A stretch of 64,000 bases of DNA from Neohoeflea coraliihabitans (GTDB lineage Bacteria; Pseudomonadota; Alphaproteobacteria; Rhizobiales; Rhizobiaceae), in the NCBI RefSeq assembly GCF_019334345.1, contig NZ_JAHWQX010000004.1, positions 186,001-250,000 on the forward strand. The letters run 5' to 3'. The first letter of the stretch is position 1, and every line of letters begins with the position of its first letter. The translations under genes were made by a program, and so were the position numbers. The notes under the pieces were generated by a model. That model searched no databases. It was not told where the DNA came from and worked only from the letters and a program-made list of their open reading frames with translations. Below, in pieces: positions 30,765-40,802 of the stretch.

Positions 30765-32066
30765 ATGTCCGACGTGCAAATCACCGAAGCCTTCTTCACC
30801 CGGCCCTTGGCCGAGGCCGATCCGGAGATCTTCGGTGCCATTCGAGATGAGCTGGGGCGCCAGCGCCATGAAATCGAGCTGATCGCCTCCGAGAACATCG
30901 TCTCGCGCGCCGTGCTCGAGGCGCAGGGCTCGATCATGACCAACAAATATGCCGAGGGCTATCCCGGCAAGCGCTACTATGGCGGCTGCGAGTTTGTCGA
31001 TGTCGCCGAAACCCTGGCAATCGAGCGCGCCAAGGAGCTGTTCGGCTGCCAATTTGCCAATGTGCAGCCCAATTCCGGCTCGCAGATGAACCAGGCCGTG
31101 TTCCTGGCGCTGCTGCAGCCCGGCGACACCTTCATGGGTCTTGATCTGAATTCCGGCGGCCATCTGACGCACGGTTCGCCGGTCAACATGTCCGGCAAGT
31201 GGTTCAATGTCGTCTCCTACGGGGTGCGCGAAGACGATCACCGGCTCGATATGGATGCCATTGCGGCCAAGGCCGAGGCTGAGAAGCCGAAACTGATCAT
31301 CGCCGGCGGCACCGCCTATTCGCGCGTCTGGGACTGGCAGCGTTTTCGCGAGATCGCCGATTCGGTCGGCGCCTATCTTATGGTCGACATGGCGCATATC
31401 GCCGGTCTGGTTGCCGGCGGCGCGCATCCGTCCCCGGTGCCGCATGCGCATGTGGTCACCACGACGACCCACAAATCGCTGCGCGGCCCGCGTGGTGGCA
31501 TGATCGTCACCAATGACGAGGCGATCGCCAAGAAGATCAACTCGGCGGTGTTCCCCGGGCTGCAGGGCGGGCCGCTGATGCATGTCATCGCCGCCAAGGC
31601 CGTCGCCCTGAAGGAAGCGCTCGATCCCTCCTTCAAGACCTATGCCGCCAATGTCGTTGCCAATGCGCGCGCCCTGGCCGCTTCGCTGCAGGAGCACGGC
31701 CTCGACATTGTCTCCGGCGGCACCGACAACCATTCGATGCTCGTTGATCTGCGACCGAAAAATGCCACCGGCAAGCGTGCCGAGGCGGCCCTCGGCCGTG
31801 CCAATATCACCTGCAACAAGAACGGCATTCCTTTCGACCCGGAAAAGCCGTTTGTGACCTCCGGCATTCGTCTCGGCACCCCCGCCGGCACGACGCGCGG
31901 CTTTGGCGAAGCCGAGTTCCGCCAGGTCGGGGCGCTGATCGGCGAGGTGCTGGACGGCCTGAAGGCTTCGAACTCGGATGAAGGCAACGCCGCCGTCGAG
32001 CAAGAAGTCCGCAAGAAGGTGATCGCCCTGACCGACCGTTTCCCGCTTTACGCCGGCATGGATTGA
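30765..32066 (+). CDS. glyA: Serine hydroxymethyltransferase
   Basis: PLP enzyme interconverting serine and glycine with tetrahydrofolate; main source of one-carbon units. PLP-binding Lys237 lies in [14 protein letters not shown] and the folate/PLP segment [11 protein letters not shown] is at residues 37-47. Length 433, as usual. A GAGGAAAC ribosome-binding site precedes the ATG. It is the first gene of glyA-nrdR-ribD-ribE, a conserved Rhizobiales operon. The 240 bases before it contain no recognised riboswitch; a short hairpin (CCTGCCGGT / ACCGGCGGG near 30585-30605) may end the preceding transcript. Confidence 0.97.
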   Translation: MSDVQITEAFFTRPLAEADPEIFGAIRDELGRQRHEIELIASENIVSRAVLEAQGSIMTNKYAEGYPGKRYYGGCEFVDVAETLAIERAKELFGCQFANVQPNSGSQMNQAVFLALLQPGDTFMGLDLNSGGHLTHGSPVNMSGKWFNVVSYGVREDDHRLDMDAIAAKAEAEKPKLIIAGGTAYSRVWDWQRFREIADSVGAYLMVDMAHIAGLVAGGAHPSPVPHAHVVTTTTHKSLRGPRGGMIVTNDEAIAKKINSAVFPGLQGGPLMHVIAAKAVALKEALDPSFKTYAANVVANARALAASLQEHGLDIVSGGTDNHSMLVDLRPKNATGKRAEAALGRANITCNKNGIPFDPEKPFVTSGIRLGTPAGTTRGFGEAEFRQVGALIGEVLDGLKASNSDEGNAAVEQEVRKKVIALTDRFPLYAGMD

Positions 32067-32074
32067 GCCGCGGC

Positions 32075-32560
32075 ATGCGCTGTCCCTATTGCAGTTCCGA
32101 AGACAGCCAGGTGAAGGATTCGCGCCCCGCCGAGGATGGCGCTGCGATCCGCCGGCGCCGCGTCTGCCCGGGCTGTGGCGGCCGCTTCACCACCTTTGAG
32201 CGCGTGCAACTGCGCGATCTGGTGGTTTCCAAGAAAACCGGACGCCGCGTCCCCTTCGATCGCGACAAGCTGCAGCGCTCTTTCGAGATCGCCCTGCGCA
32301 AGCGTCCGGTCGAGCGCGAGCGCATCGACCGCGCCGTCTCGGGCATCGTGCGCCGGCTGGAAAGTTCCGGCGAAACGGAAGTGGCGACCGATGAGATCGG
32401 CCTTCTGGTTCTCGAGGCGCTGAAGGCGCTCGATGACGTCGGTTTCGTCCGCTACGCCTCGGTGTATCGCGATTTTGCCGGACCGGAGGATTTCGAACGC
32501 ACCATCGCCGAATTGCAGGCCAAGATCGCCAGCGACACGATCATCCCGGAAAAGGACTGA
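32075..32560 (+). CDS. nrdR: Transcriptional repressor NrdR
   Basis: Represses ribonucleotide reductase genes in response to dATP/ATP. The N-terminal zinc ribbon is complete: Cys3 and Cys6 in MRCPYC, Cys31 and Cys34 in [13 protein letters not shown]. An ATP-cone domain fills residues 45-136 ([20 protein letters not shown] onward). Length 161 is typical. The ATG at 32075 gives the standard MRCPYC start; a TTG at 32063 overlaps the glyA stop and is less likely. Its stop overlaps the ribD start (TGATG), showing translational coupling. NrdR-binding boxes for the nrd genes are not in this window. Confidence 0.96.
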   Translation: MRCPYCSSEDSQVKDSRPAEDGAAIRRRRVCPGCGGRFTTFERVQLRDLVVSKKTGRRVPFDRDKLQRSFEIALRKRPVERERIDRAVSGIVRRLESSGETEVATDEIGLLVLEALKALDDVGFVRYASVYRDFAGPEDFERTIAELQAKIASDTIIPEKD

Positions 32561-33690
32561 TGACCGGCCGGCCGCCGTCTTCCGATCTGGACCGGCGCTA
32601 CATGGCTGCGGCCATCCGTCTGGCGCGCCTGAACGAGGGCCGCACCGGCGCCAATCCCTCGGTCGCGACGCTGCTGGTGCGCGATTTCGGGCAGGGGCCG
32701 GTGATCATCGGCAGCGGCGTTACGGCGCTTGGCGGCCGGCCGCATGCCGAACCGCAGGCGCTCGCCGAGGCCGGCGAGAGGGCTCGCGGCGCCACCGCCT
32801 ATGTCACTCTGGAACCCTGCGCCCATCACGGCCGCACCGCGCCCTGCGCCGATGCGCTGGTCAGCGCCGGTGTCGCCCGCGTGGTCGGTGCTGCCGGCGA
32901 TCCCGATCCGCGCGTTTGCGGCCGGGGTTACGAGATCCTGCGCCGCGCCGGCATCGAGGTGGAAGAGGGCGTTCTGGCCGATAACGCCGCCCGAGACCTT
33001 GCCGGCTACCTGACTCGACGCACGAAGAACCGCCTGCATGTGACTCTCAAGCTTGCGCTTTCCGCCGACGGCTTGATGGGCCTGCGCGGCACGGGCCAGG
33101 TGGCGCTGACCGGCGAGATCGCCAACCGCCAGGTGCATCTCATGCGCGCCGCGAGCGATATCATCCTGATCGGCTCCGGCACCGCATTGGCCGATGACCC
33201 GGCCCTGACATGCCGCCTGCCGGGACTGGAAGACCGCTCGCCGATCCGCCTCGTGCTCGATGACGCCCTGCGCCTCGATCCCGCCTCACAGCTGGCCGCC
33301 AGCGCTCGCCGGACGCCCTTGTGGATCGCCAGTTCAGCCCCGCCCGATGCCGACAAGCGGCCGTCCCTTGCTGCCCTTGGCGCCGAATTCATTGCCGCCG
33401 AGCCGCTTGAGGGCAAGCTGGCCCTGCCGGAGCTTCTGGAAGATCTTGCCGCCCGCGGCCTGTCGACCCTGTTTGTCGAGGGCGGCGCAGCTGTGGCACG
33501 CTCCTTTCTCGATGAGGATCTGGTCGATCGGCTGGTGCTCATGACTGCGCCGCAAAAGCTTGCCGACATTGCGGCGGGCGAGGGGATCGTTGCGCCGCTG
33601 ACACGCGAGAGCGTACCGGCGCGCTTCAAACCGCTGCGGACCGCCTGGTACGGCCCCGATCGCATGGACAGTTTCGAAAGGCAGAATTGA
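32560..33690 (+). CDS. ribD: Bifunctional riboflavin deaminase/reductase RibD
   Basis: Catalyses the second and third steps of riboflavin synthesis from GTP products. The N-terminal deaminase has zinc ligands His62 and Glu64 in RPHAEPQAL and Cys87 and Cys96 in LEPCAHHGRTAPC. The C-terminal reductase (about residues 152-370) starts with HVTLKLALSADG and contains the GGAAVARSFL segment. Length 376. It starts inside the nrdR stop and is followed with no gap by ribE. Confidence 0.96.
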   Translation: MTGRPPSSDLDRRYMAAAIRLARLNEGRTGANPSVATLLVRDFGQGPVIIGSGVTALGGRPHAEPQALAEAGERARGATAYVTLEPCAHHGRTAPCADALVSAGVARVVGAAGDPDPRVCGRGYEILRRAGIEVEEGVLADNAARDLAGYLTRRTKNRLHVTLKLALSADGLMGLRGTGQVALTGEIANRQVHLMRAASDIILIGSGTALADDPALTCRLPGLEDRSPIRLVLDDALRLDPASQLAASARRTPLWIASSAPPDADKRPSLAALGAEFIAAEPLEGKLALPELLEDLAARGLSTLFVEGGAAVARSFLDEDLVDRLVLMTAPQKLADIAAGEGIVAPLTRESVPARFKPLRTAWYGPDRMDSFERQN

Positions 33691-34308
33691 ATGTTCACCG
33701 GCATCATCACGGATATCGGCACACTGTCGGATTTGAGCGCGCGCGATTCCGGCATGCGTCTGAAGATCGCCACGGCCTATGATCCCGCCACGATTGCCAT
33801 CGGCGCCTCGATTGCCTGCGCCGGGGTCTGCCTGACCGTCACCGCCTTGCCGGATGACAACACCGAGGGCCGCTGGTTCGAGGTCGAGGCGTGGGAAGAG
33901 GCGCTGCGCCTGACCACCATCGGCGACTGGAAACCCGGCCGCCGCATCAATCTCGAACGCGCTTTGAAAATCGGCGATGAACTCGGCGGGCATCTTGTTT
34001 CCGGCCATGCCGATGGCCGCGCCGAAATTATCGAGGTGCGTGATGAAGGCGAGGCGCGTCGCTTCGTGTTGCGCGCGCCCGGCGATCTGGCAAAATTCAT
34101 TGCGCCGAAAGGCTCCGTGGCGCTCGATGGCACGTCGCTGACCGTCAACCGCGTCAATGGCAATGCGTTCGACGTCCTGCTGATCCGCCATTCCCTCGAG
34201 GTGACCACCTGGGGTGAACGCCGCGCCGGCGATGCGGTCAATCTCGAGATCGACACCCTGGCCCGCTATGCCGCCCGCCTCGCCGAATATGGCGCAGAGG
34301 AAGCCTGA
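33691..34308 (+). CDS. ribE: Riboflavin synthase alpha subunit
   Basis: Final step of riboflavin synthesis: dismutation of two 6,7-dimethyl-8-ribityllumazines. The classical start MFTGIITDIGTL and two lumazine-binding repeats are visible (first about residues 1-95, second 96-190, the second with ALDGTSLTVN). Length 205. Its ATG directly abuts the ribD stop. The operon then stops at a hairpin terminator, while the ribH gene that supplies its substrate lies 4 kb further on. Confidence 0.96.
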   Translation: MFTGIITDIGTLSDLSARDSGMRLKIATAYDPATIAIGASIACAGVCLTVTALPDDNTEGRWFEVEAWEEALRLTTIGDWKPGRRINLERALKIGDELGGHLVSGHADGRAEIIEVRDEGEARRFVLRAPGDLAKFIAPKGSVALDGTSLTVNRVNGNAFDVLLIRHSLEVTTWGERRAGDAVNLEIDTLARYAARLAEYGAEEA

Positions 34309-34338
34309 CCCCGCGCTGTTCCCCCTTGTTGCCATAAA

Positions 34339-34363
34339 AAAGGCCGGCTGAACGCCGGCCTTT
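34339..34363. terminator. Hairpin terminator between ribE and the PAS chemoreceptor gene
   Basis: A 10-bp stem AAAGGCCGGC (34339-34348), loop TGAAC, and GCCGGCCTTT (34354-34363). It ends in T-tract on the plus strand and has an A-tract on the other side, so it can serve both converging genes. Confidence 0.85.
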
Positions 34364-34384
34364 CCGTCGCGTAGTGTCTGCGGC

Positions 34385-36082
34385 CTATGCGGCGGCGCGT
34401 TGGGTTGCTTGAACGGCACGATCCTGACGCACCGTGTCGTCGAGCTGGAACTGCCCGATCATCTTGAACAGTTCCGCCGCTTCGCCGGCCAGCGAGTGTG
34501 CCGCCGCCGAGGATTCCTCGACCATCGCCGCATTTTGTTGCGTGCCCTGGTCGATCGAGGTCACCGCATGGTTGATCTCGCCAAGTCCGGTGGCCTGTTC
34601 CGCCGACGCCGTGACGATCGCCTGCACATTCGCCGAAACCTCATTGACCTGCGCAACGATCGCCGTCAGTGTTTCTCCGGTCTCTCCGACCAGCTTGACG
34701 CCGGTCTTGACGTGGCCGTCGGAGGCGGAGATCAACCCCTTGATCTCCTTGGCGGCCGTAGCCGAGCGCTGCGCCAGTTCCCGCACTTCCTGCGCGACGA
34801 CGGCAAAGCCCTTGCCGGCCTCACCGGCCCGCGCCGCCTCGACACCCGCATTGAGTGCCAGCAAATTGGTCTGGAAGGCGATCTCGTCGATGACGCCGAT
34901 GATATTGGTGATCTCGTGCGCCGACGCCTCGATGCGTCCCATTGCCGCCACGGCATCCTGAACGATATTGCCCGAATGCTCGGCATTCTCGCGGGTTCGG
35001 TCAGCCAGCGCGCCGGCTTCCCGGGCCCGGACGGAGGCATCATTGACCGTGGTGGTGATTTCTTCCAGCGCTGCCGCCGTCTCCTCGACGGACGCAGCCT
35101 GCTGTTCGGTGCGCCGCGACAGATCGTTGGACGCATCGCGCACCTGATCGGCCGCCGAGGCGATCGAAGCGGCGTTTTCGCTCACCTGGCGCATGGCGCT
35201 TCCCAGCCGCTCGGTGGCGCCGTTGAAATCCTTGCGCAGTCGCTCCAGCGACGGAATGAAGGGCTTGTCGATATGTACGGCGAGATTGCCGCCGGCCAAT
35301 CCCTGCAGGGCTTCGGCCAATGTCTCGACATTGCTGACGCGATCGGTGATGTCGCTGGCAAACTTGACCACCTTGAACACCTTGCCTTCGGCATCGGTGA
35401 TCGGATTGTAGGTCGCCTGGATGTGAATGCGCTTGCCGCCCTTGCCGATACGCAGGAATTCACCGGAGTAGAACTCGCCGCGCGCCAGTTTCGGCCAGAA
35501 ATTGCGATAGTCCTCGCTATTGGCGTAATCGGCCTCGCAGAACATCGAATGATGCTTGCCGACGATCTCGTCATGCCCGTAGCCCAGCGCGCCGCAGAAA
35601 TTCTCGTTGGCCTTCAGGATCGTGCCGTCCGGCTTGAACTCGATCACCGCCTGGGAGCGGGACAAGGCGGCAATCTTGCCGTTGCTGTCGGCGGATTCGA
35701 TCATCTGCTGGGTGATATCGGTGGCGAACTTGACGACCTTGTAGGCCTTGCCGCCCTTGAACACCGGGTTGTAGGTCGCTTCGATCCAGATTTCCCGGCC
35801 ACCCTTGGCCAACCGCTTGTAGCGCCCGCTGTCGAATTCGCCGCGCCCGAGCTTGTCCCAGAAGGCCCGGTAGCTTTCGCTCTTTGCTTCGTCCGGGTCG
35901 ACGAACATGCTGTGGTGCTTGCCAACGATTTCTTCAGGCTTGTAGCCGATCGCACCGCAGAAATTCTCGTTCGCCGCGAGGATATTCCCCTTCATGTCGA
36001 ATTCGATGATCGCCATCGACTTGCCGATGGCTTCCAGCATTCCCTTGGCGTCATGGCCGAAGCCGAAAGACAAACTTTTCAC
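34385..36082 (-). CDS. Soluble methyl-accepting chemotaxis protein with two PAS domains
   Basis: A 565-residue chemoreceptor with no transmembrane helix, so cytosolic. Two tandem PAS/PAC units occupy about residues 15-130 and 135-250. Each repeats a pattern such as NILAANENFCGAIGY, IVGKHHSMFVDPD and a PAC-type VKFATDIT ending. A short HAMP-like linker precedes the signalling hairpin with the tip segment [20 protein letters not shown]. The C-terminus lacks a CheR-docking pentapeptide. The GTG at 36082 has a GGGGAAG ribosome-binding site; the longer frame upstream reads through non-coding-like sequence. The ligand may be a flavin or another small cofactor bound by PAS, but this is unproven. The gene is inserted, in reverse, between ribE and ribH. 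Confidence 0.9.
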   Translation of the reverse strand: MKSLSFGFGHDAKGMLEAIGKSMAIIEFDMKGNILAANENFCGAIGYKPEEIVGKHHSMFVDPDEAKSESYRAFWDKLGRGEFDSGRYKRLAKGGREIWIEATYNPVFKGGKAYKVVKFATDITQQMIESADSNGKIAALSRSQAVIEFKPDGTILKANENFCGALGYGHDEIVGKHHSMFCEADYANSEDYRNFWPKLARGEFYSGEFLRIGKGGKRIHIQATYNPITDAEGKVFKVVKFASDITDRVSNVETLAEALQGLAGGNLAVHIDKPFIPSLERLRKDFNGATERLGSAMRQVSENAASIASAADQVRDASNDLSRRTEQQAASVEETAAALEEITTTVNDASVRAREAGALADRTRENAEHSGNIVQDAVAAMGRIEASAHEITNIIGVIDEIAFQTNLLALNAGVEAARAGEAGKGFAVVAQEVRELAQRSATAAKEIKGLISASDGHVKTGVKLVGETGETLTAIVAQVNEVSANVQAIVTASAEQATGLGEINHAVTSIDQGTQQNAAMVEESSAAAHSLAGEAAELFKMIGQFQLDDTVRQDRAVQATQRAAA

Positions 36083-36497
36083 GAGCTCTTCCCCTTTGTC
36101 TGGCTGATATCGAGCCGCGCCTGGCGTGCTCCTCGCGGACCACCAACCTGTCCCCCCCGATCCCCACAGATCCGGTGTGACAGCGTGCTCGATTGCCTGT
36201 TGATTGGCACCATTGGGTCTGGAAGATCCCGGGGGGCGACCCCGGGTAGCCGTTGTCATAGCGGCCTAGCAGTCTGCGACTTCCACCCGTTGATAGGCGA
36301 ATGATGACCAGCAACTCTTTAGTATCTCTTAAATTTTACGGGGGATTCAGCGTATTTACGAAAAATACCATGCGATTTTTAAGGATAGCTCCACGCCAAT
36401 TCAACTTGCGGGTGAGGCAAGAGTTTCGCCCGGCGGCATCGCGGCGATTGACCGCGCGCCTGGCACAAGCGAAAGAGATGAGCAGCAAGGAGGATCT
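36083..36497. other. Divergent promoter region between the PAS chemoreceptor and an MFS exporter
   Basis: About 415 bases with no gene. The right half is clearly more AT-rich than its surroundings. It contains an inverted repeat GTATTT-ACGAA-AAATAC (36352-36368). It must drive the chemoreceptor leftward and the exporter rightward. A GGAGG ribosome-binding site for the exporter lies at its right end. Confidence 0.6.
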
Positions 36498-38126
36498 GTG
36501 AAGAAAACCGGCTCGCCGCTCGATCTGCTCGCCAACCGCACCTATCGCATGCTGTGGGGCGCCACCATGATGTCGAATCTCGGCACCCTGGTGCAAACCG
36601 TCGGCGCCGGCTGGCTGATGACGTCAATCGCCACCTCGCCGGTGCAGGTCGCGCTCGTGGCCGGCTCCAACACGCTGCCGATCATGTTGTTCGCCTTGCT
36701 GGCCGGGGCTCTGGCGGATTCCTACGACCGCCGGCGCATCATGCTGGTCGCCCAGATCTTCATGTTCGTCGTGTCGATCGCCTTGACGGCGGCCGCATGG
36801 CTGGACCTGTTGACGCCCTGGTCGCTGCTTGCCTTCACCTTTCTCATCGGCTGCGGCATGGCCGTCCACAATCCCTCCTGGCAGTCCTCGGTGCGCGATC
36901 TGGTGCCGCGCGAGGATGTCCCGTCGGCGGTGCTGATGAACTCGATGGGCTTTAACCTGATGCGCTCGGTCGGACCGGCATTGGGCGGCTTCATCGTCTC
37001 GATCGCCGGTGCGGCGCTCGCCTTCGCGGTCAATGCGGCGAGTTACATTTTTCTCATCATTGCGCTGTTGGCCTGGCGCAGCCCGGCCAATGAACAGCGT
37101 CTGCCGCGCGAACCCTTCCTGCTCGCCGTATCCGCTGGCATCCGCTACGTCGCCATGTCCCCCAATCTCCTGCGCGTTCTCGCCCGCACCTTCCTGTTCG
37201 GCTTTGGCGCCGTGGCGATTCTCGCCCTCTTGCCGCTGGTTGCCCGTCAGCAGCTGCAGGGCACGGCCATCACCTTCGGCATTCTGCTTGGAAGTTATGG
37301 CGTCGGCGCCATCGGTGGCGCGCTGGGTAGCCTGTGGCTGCGTGCCCGTTTTGACAATGAGCAGATCATCCGTGCCGGTTTTCTCGCCGTTTCGCTGGCC
37401 GTGATGGTGCTCGCGGTGAGCAGCAGCCTGCTGATCGATTGCCTCGTTCTGCTGCTCGCCGGCGCCGGCTGGCTATCGTCGCTGTCGCTGTTCAACGTCT
37501 CGGTGCAGCTGTCGACGCCGCGCTGGGTGGTCGGTCGCGCCCTGTCGATCTATCAGACCTGCGCCTTTGGCGGCATGGCTATCGGAGCCTGGGTCTGGGG
37601 CGCGATTGCCGCCGAAGCCTCGCTGCCCGCAGCACTGATGGCCGCCGGTCTGGTGCTGGTCGGCGGCGCGGCGGTCGGCCTGCTCGTCCGATTGCCGCAA
37701 TCGGGGGGCGATGAACTCGACCCTCTCGGCCGCTTCCGCGAGCCCGAGCTGCGCCTTGATCTGCGCCAGCGCTCGGGGCCGATCATGGTCATGGTCGATT
37801 ACGAGATCGATCAGGCCGACGTGCCGGAATTCCTGCGCCTGATGGCCGATCGCCGCCGTATCCGCATCCGCGACGGTGCCCGGCAATGGGCCCTGCTGCG
37901 CGATCTGGAAAATCCCGACATCTGGACCGAGACCTATCACGTCGCCACCTGGATCGAATATGTCCGCCACAATGAGCGCCGCACCAAGGCCGATGCCGAA
38001 GTCAGCGACCGCCTTGCGGCCTTGCATCGCGGCCCGACGCCGCTGCGCGTGCATCGCATGATCGAGCGGCAGACTGTCCCCTTGCGTGACGACATGCCGC
38101 TGAAGGACTATACCGAGCTTCCGTGA
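36498..38126 (+). CDS. MFS transporter with C-terminal soluble domain (MFS_3-type)
   Basis: A 542-residue major facilitator with about 12 membrane helices in residues 15-400, showing the inter-helix MFS loop ADSYDRRRIMLVAQ. A further 140-residue soluble tail (about 400-542, from GPIMVMVDYEIDQADV) resembles a dimeric alpha-beta barrel/monooxygenase-like fold. The full length fits the MFS_3 (EntS-like) family, which includes siderophore and drug exporters. The substrate is unknown. GTG start at 36498 behind GGAGG. It has no operon partner; ribH begins 172 bases later on the same strand. Confidence 0.88.
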   Translation: MKKTGSPLDLLANRTYRMLWGATMMSNLGTLVQTVGAGWLMTSIATSPVQVALVAGSNTLPIMLFALLAGALADSYDRRRIMLVAQIFMFVVSIALTAAAWLDLLTPWSLLAFTFLIGCGMAVHNPSWQSSVRDLVPREDVPSAVLMNSMGFNLMRSVGPALGGFIVSIAGAALAFAVNAASYIFLIIALLAWRSPANEQRLPREPFLLAVSAGIRYVAMSPNLLRVLARTFLFGFGAVAILALLPLVARQQLQGTAITFGILLGSYGVGAIGGALGSLWLRARFDNEQIIRAGFLAVSLAVMVLAVSSSLLIDCLVLLLAGAGWLSSLSLFNVSVQLSTPRWVVGRALSIYQTCAFGGMAIGAWVWGAIAAEASLPAALMAAGLVLVGGAAVGLLVRLPQSGGDELDPLGRFREPELRLDLRQRSGPIMVMVDYEIDQADVPEFLRLMADRRRIRIRDGARQWALLRDLENPDIWTETYHVATWIEYVRHNERRTKADAEVSDRLAALHRGPTPLRVHRMIERQTVPLRDDMPLKDYTELP

Positions 38127-38297
38127 ACCAACCCCGGCGCCGGGCGGCCGGCCGCAGCCGGCATGGCATCCGGACGCTGCCGCGCCTTGGATTTGACTTG
38201 CCTTCGCCAGCGCAAAGTGGTTTGACCGCCTCGTCGCCGCCCCGGCATCAAACCGCGGCGTGCACCATGATAAGAATGCCAGTTCTGGAACCCACTT

Positions 38298-38753
38298 ATG
38301 CAAACGACGTCCGCTCCGCATCTGCTTGTCGTCGAGGCGCGCTTTTACGACGATATGTCGGACGCGCTTCTGGCCGGCGCCGAACAGGCTCTGAAGGCTG
38401 CCGGCGCCACCTGGGACGTGATCACCGTACCCGGCGCGCTGGAGATTCCCGCCACCGTTTCGATGGCGCTTGATGCCGCCGAGAACGGCGGCACGTCCTA
38501 TGACGGCTTCGTGGCGCTCGGCATCGTCATCCGTGGCGAGACCTATCATTTCGAGATCGTTGCCAACGAATCAGCCCGCGGCCTGATGAATCTCGCGGTC
38601 AGCGAAGCCCTGGCGCTCGGCAACGCCATCATGACCGTCGAGAATGCCGACCAGGCCTGGGAACGGGTCCGCCCCGAGCGCCTTGACAAGGGCGGCTTTG
38701 CGGCGCGCGCCGCCCTGCAGATGATCGACATTCGCAACCGGATGGAAGGCTGA
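38298..38753 (+). CDS. ribH: 6,7-dimethyl-8-ribityllumazine synthase
   Basis: Forms the lumazine precursor of riboflavin from 5-amino-6-ribitylaminouracil and 3,4-dihydroxybutanone phosphate. The substrate loop VPGALEIP (residues 44-51) and the active-site segment [14 protein letters not shown] with His84 are present. Length 151 is typical. It is followed three bases later by nusB, the normal partner. No FMN riboswitch was recognised in the 170 bases upstream. Confidence 0.95.
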   Translation: MQTTSAPHLLVVEARFYDDMSDALLAGAEQALKAAGATWDVITVPGALEIPATVSMALDAAENGGTSYDGFVALGIVIRGETYHFEIVANESARGLMNLAVSEALALGNAIMTVENADQAWERVRPERLDKGGFAARAALQMIDIRNRMEG

Positions 38754-38756
38754 GCG

Positions 38757-39314
38757 ATGACAAGCCGACCAAAGGGACCTTCGGGGGCAAAACCCGGCAA
38801 GGGTGCGGGTGAAAAATCTCCGGCCGCGCCGGCGGGCACGCCTGAAGTCAAGCCGGCCAACCAGCGTGGCGCGGCCCGGCTCGCCGCTGTCCAGGCGCTC
38901 TATCAGATGGATGTCGGTGGCACCGGCCTTCTCGAGACGGTCGGCGAATACGAAGCGCACCGTCTGGGGCAGGAGGTTGACGGCGAGCAATATCGCCAGG
39001 CCGATCCGGCCTGGTTCCGCGCCGTTGTTTCCGGCGTTGTCGACATGCAGCGCGAGCTCGACCCGATGGTGCGCGGCGCCTTGACCGAAGACTGGCCGCT
39101 GTCGCGCCTCGATGCCACCTTGCGTGCCATCCTGCGCGCCGGCGCATGGGAGCTTCTCAAGAAGCGCGATGTGCCGCATGCGGTGATCGTCAATGAATAT
39201 GTCGACGTCGCCCGCGCCTTTTATGCGGAAGAAGAGCCGCGCATCGTCAATGCCGTGCTCGACCGGCTGGCCCGCCGTCTGCGCGTCAAGCCGGGCGAAA
39301 CGGACCAGCCGTGA
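38757..39314 (+). CDS. nusB: Transcription antitermination protein NusB
   Basis: Binds boxA RNA with NusE (S10) during rRNA antitermination. The family sequence is clear: [17 protein letters not shown] after a lysine/proline-rich, probably disordered N-terminus of about 38 residues, then [20 protein letters not shown] at the C-terminal end. Total 185 residues, longer than E. coli NusB (139) because of that N-terminal tail. It follows ribH and overlaps the next MFS gene by GTGA. Confidence 0.95.
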   Translation: MTSRPKGPSGAKPGKGAGEKSPAAPAGTPEVKPANQRGAARLAAVQALYQMDVGGTGLLETVGEYEAHRLGQEVDGEQYRQADPAWFRAVVSGVVDMQRELDPMVRGALTEDWPLSRLDATLRAILRAGAWELLKKRDVPHAVIVNEYVDVARAFYAEEEPRIVNAVLDRLARRLRVKPGETDQP

Positions 39315-40588
39315 ACGAGCGGCCCGGCGCGCCGCGGCCTGCCACGGCAGCGCCGGCAAGCCTTGGCCAGCCCCTATCGAAACCCTTGGCGCTGGCGCGC
39401 CGCAATGCCCTGCTCTTGTCGGCCGCCCAGGCCGTCTCGGGAGCCTGTTCGCCGATCGCCATTTCGCTCGGCGGTCTGGTCGGTTATCAGCTTCTCGCCA
39501 GCGACAAGTCCTGGGCCACGGCGCCGGTCACCGGCTTCAATGTCGGGCTGGCGCTCGGCGCCCTGCCAGCGGCCTGGCTGATGCGCGGGGTCGGCCGGCG
39601 CTACGGGTTCATGAGCGGCAGCGCCGTACTCGCCACCGGCGGCTTGATTGCCGCCATTGCCCTGTTCCGCCAGAGTTTCCTCCTCTTTGCCATCGGCATG
39701 CTGATCATCGGCGCCGGCCAGTCCTTCACCCAGCAATACCGCTTCGCGGCTGCCGACGGCGCGCCCGCCGCCTTCAAGGCCCAGGCGATCTCCTGGGTGC
39801 TGGCCGGCGGGGTCTTCGCCGCCATCATCGGCCCGCAGACGGTGATCTACGCCGGTGACCTGTTCGCCCCGATCAGTTTCGCCGGAGCCTTCGCGGCGAT
39901 CGTGCCGCTGGCCGCCATTGCTGCCGCCATCCTGTCCTTCCTGCGCATTCCCAACGACACCGTGCCCGGCGATGTGGGCCATGATGACACGCCGGCCCGG
40001 CCACTCGGCGAGATCATCCGCCAGCGCCGCTTCATCACGGCCATGACCTGCGCCATCGGCGCCTATGCGCTGATGTCGTTCATGATGACCGGTGCGCCGC
40101 TGGCCATGGTCGGCTGCGGCTTTTCCCCGACGCTCGCCACGCTCGGCATCCAGTGGCATGTCATGGCCATGTTCGCCCCGAGCTTCTTCACCGGCCGGCT
40201 GATCGCCCGCTTCGGGCGTGAGACCATCACCGCCGCCGGCCTGCTGATCCTGCTCGCCTGCGCCGTCATCGCCGCCCTCGGCATCGAATTGTGGAACTTC
40301 TGGCTGGCCCTCGTGCTGCTCGGCATCGGCTGGAATTTCGGCTTCATCGGCGCCACCGCCATGGTCACCACCACCTACCGCGCCTCCGAAAAGAATATCG
40401 TGCAGGGCTTTCACGACATCACCCTGTTTTCCAGCGTCGCTTTTGCGTCGCTGATGTCCGGCACCGTGCTCAACCATTGGGGCTGGGAGACGGTCAGCCT
40501 GGTCTTCTGGCCGGTGGCGCTGCTCTGCCTTGCCGTGCTCGCCGGACAGGTGCGCGCCGACCGCCGGCAGGCCGCTGCCGCCGTGTGA
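39311..40588 (+). CDS. MFS transporter
   Basis: A 425-residue major facilitator with 12 predicted helices. The inter-helix loop reads [10 protein letters not shown] after helix 2, and a central cytosolic loop (about residues 218-238, [19 protein letters not shown]) separates the two halves. Its GTG start overlaps the nusB stop, so translation is coupled. The substrate is not recognisable. The same arrangement nusB-MFS occurs in other Rhizobiales in my recollection, but this was not checked. Confidence 0.88.
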   Translation: MNERPGAPRPATAAPASLGQPLSKPLALARRNALLLSAAQAVSGACSPIAISLGGLVGYQLLASDKSWATAPVTGFNVGLALGALPAAWLMRGVGRRYGFMSGSAVLATGGLIAAIALFRQSFLLFAIGMLIIGAGQSFTQQYRFAAADGAPAAFKAQAISWVLAGGVFAAIIGPQTVIYAGDLFAPISFAGAFAAIVPLAAIAAAILSFLRIPNDTVPGDVGHDDTPARPLGEIIRQRRFITAMTCAIGAYALMSFMMTGAPLAMVGCGFSPTLATLGIQWHVMAMFAPSFFTGRLIARFGRETITAAGLLILLACAVIAALGIELWNFWLALVLLGIGWNFGFIGATAMVTTTYRASEKNIVQGFHDITLFSSVAFASLMSGTVLNHWGWETVSLVFWPVALLCLAVLAGQVRADRRQAAAAV

Positions 40589-40802
40589 ACTCCTTCAATG
40601 CTGCCGCTGTCTCCGACTGCCGACGCGATAAGGCCCGAAAGAGTGTTTGCAAGCCCGCTCGCGGCCGCTTCAGCACTTGACGCGGTATGAGCCCTCACGC
40701 AACATCGCCGCGCGCCGCGACGGGGAGGGGACAACTGGCTCCGTGCGACTGCGCTTCTGACCGGGGCGAAGACCGCCGGTTGTCAATTGGAGGAAAGTAA
40801 GC

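Noticed and set aside
38127-38297. FMN riboswitch upstream of ribH
   Set aside because: The conserved RFN element segments were not found in this 171-base gap.
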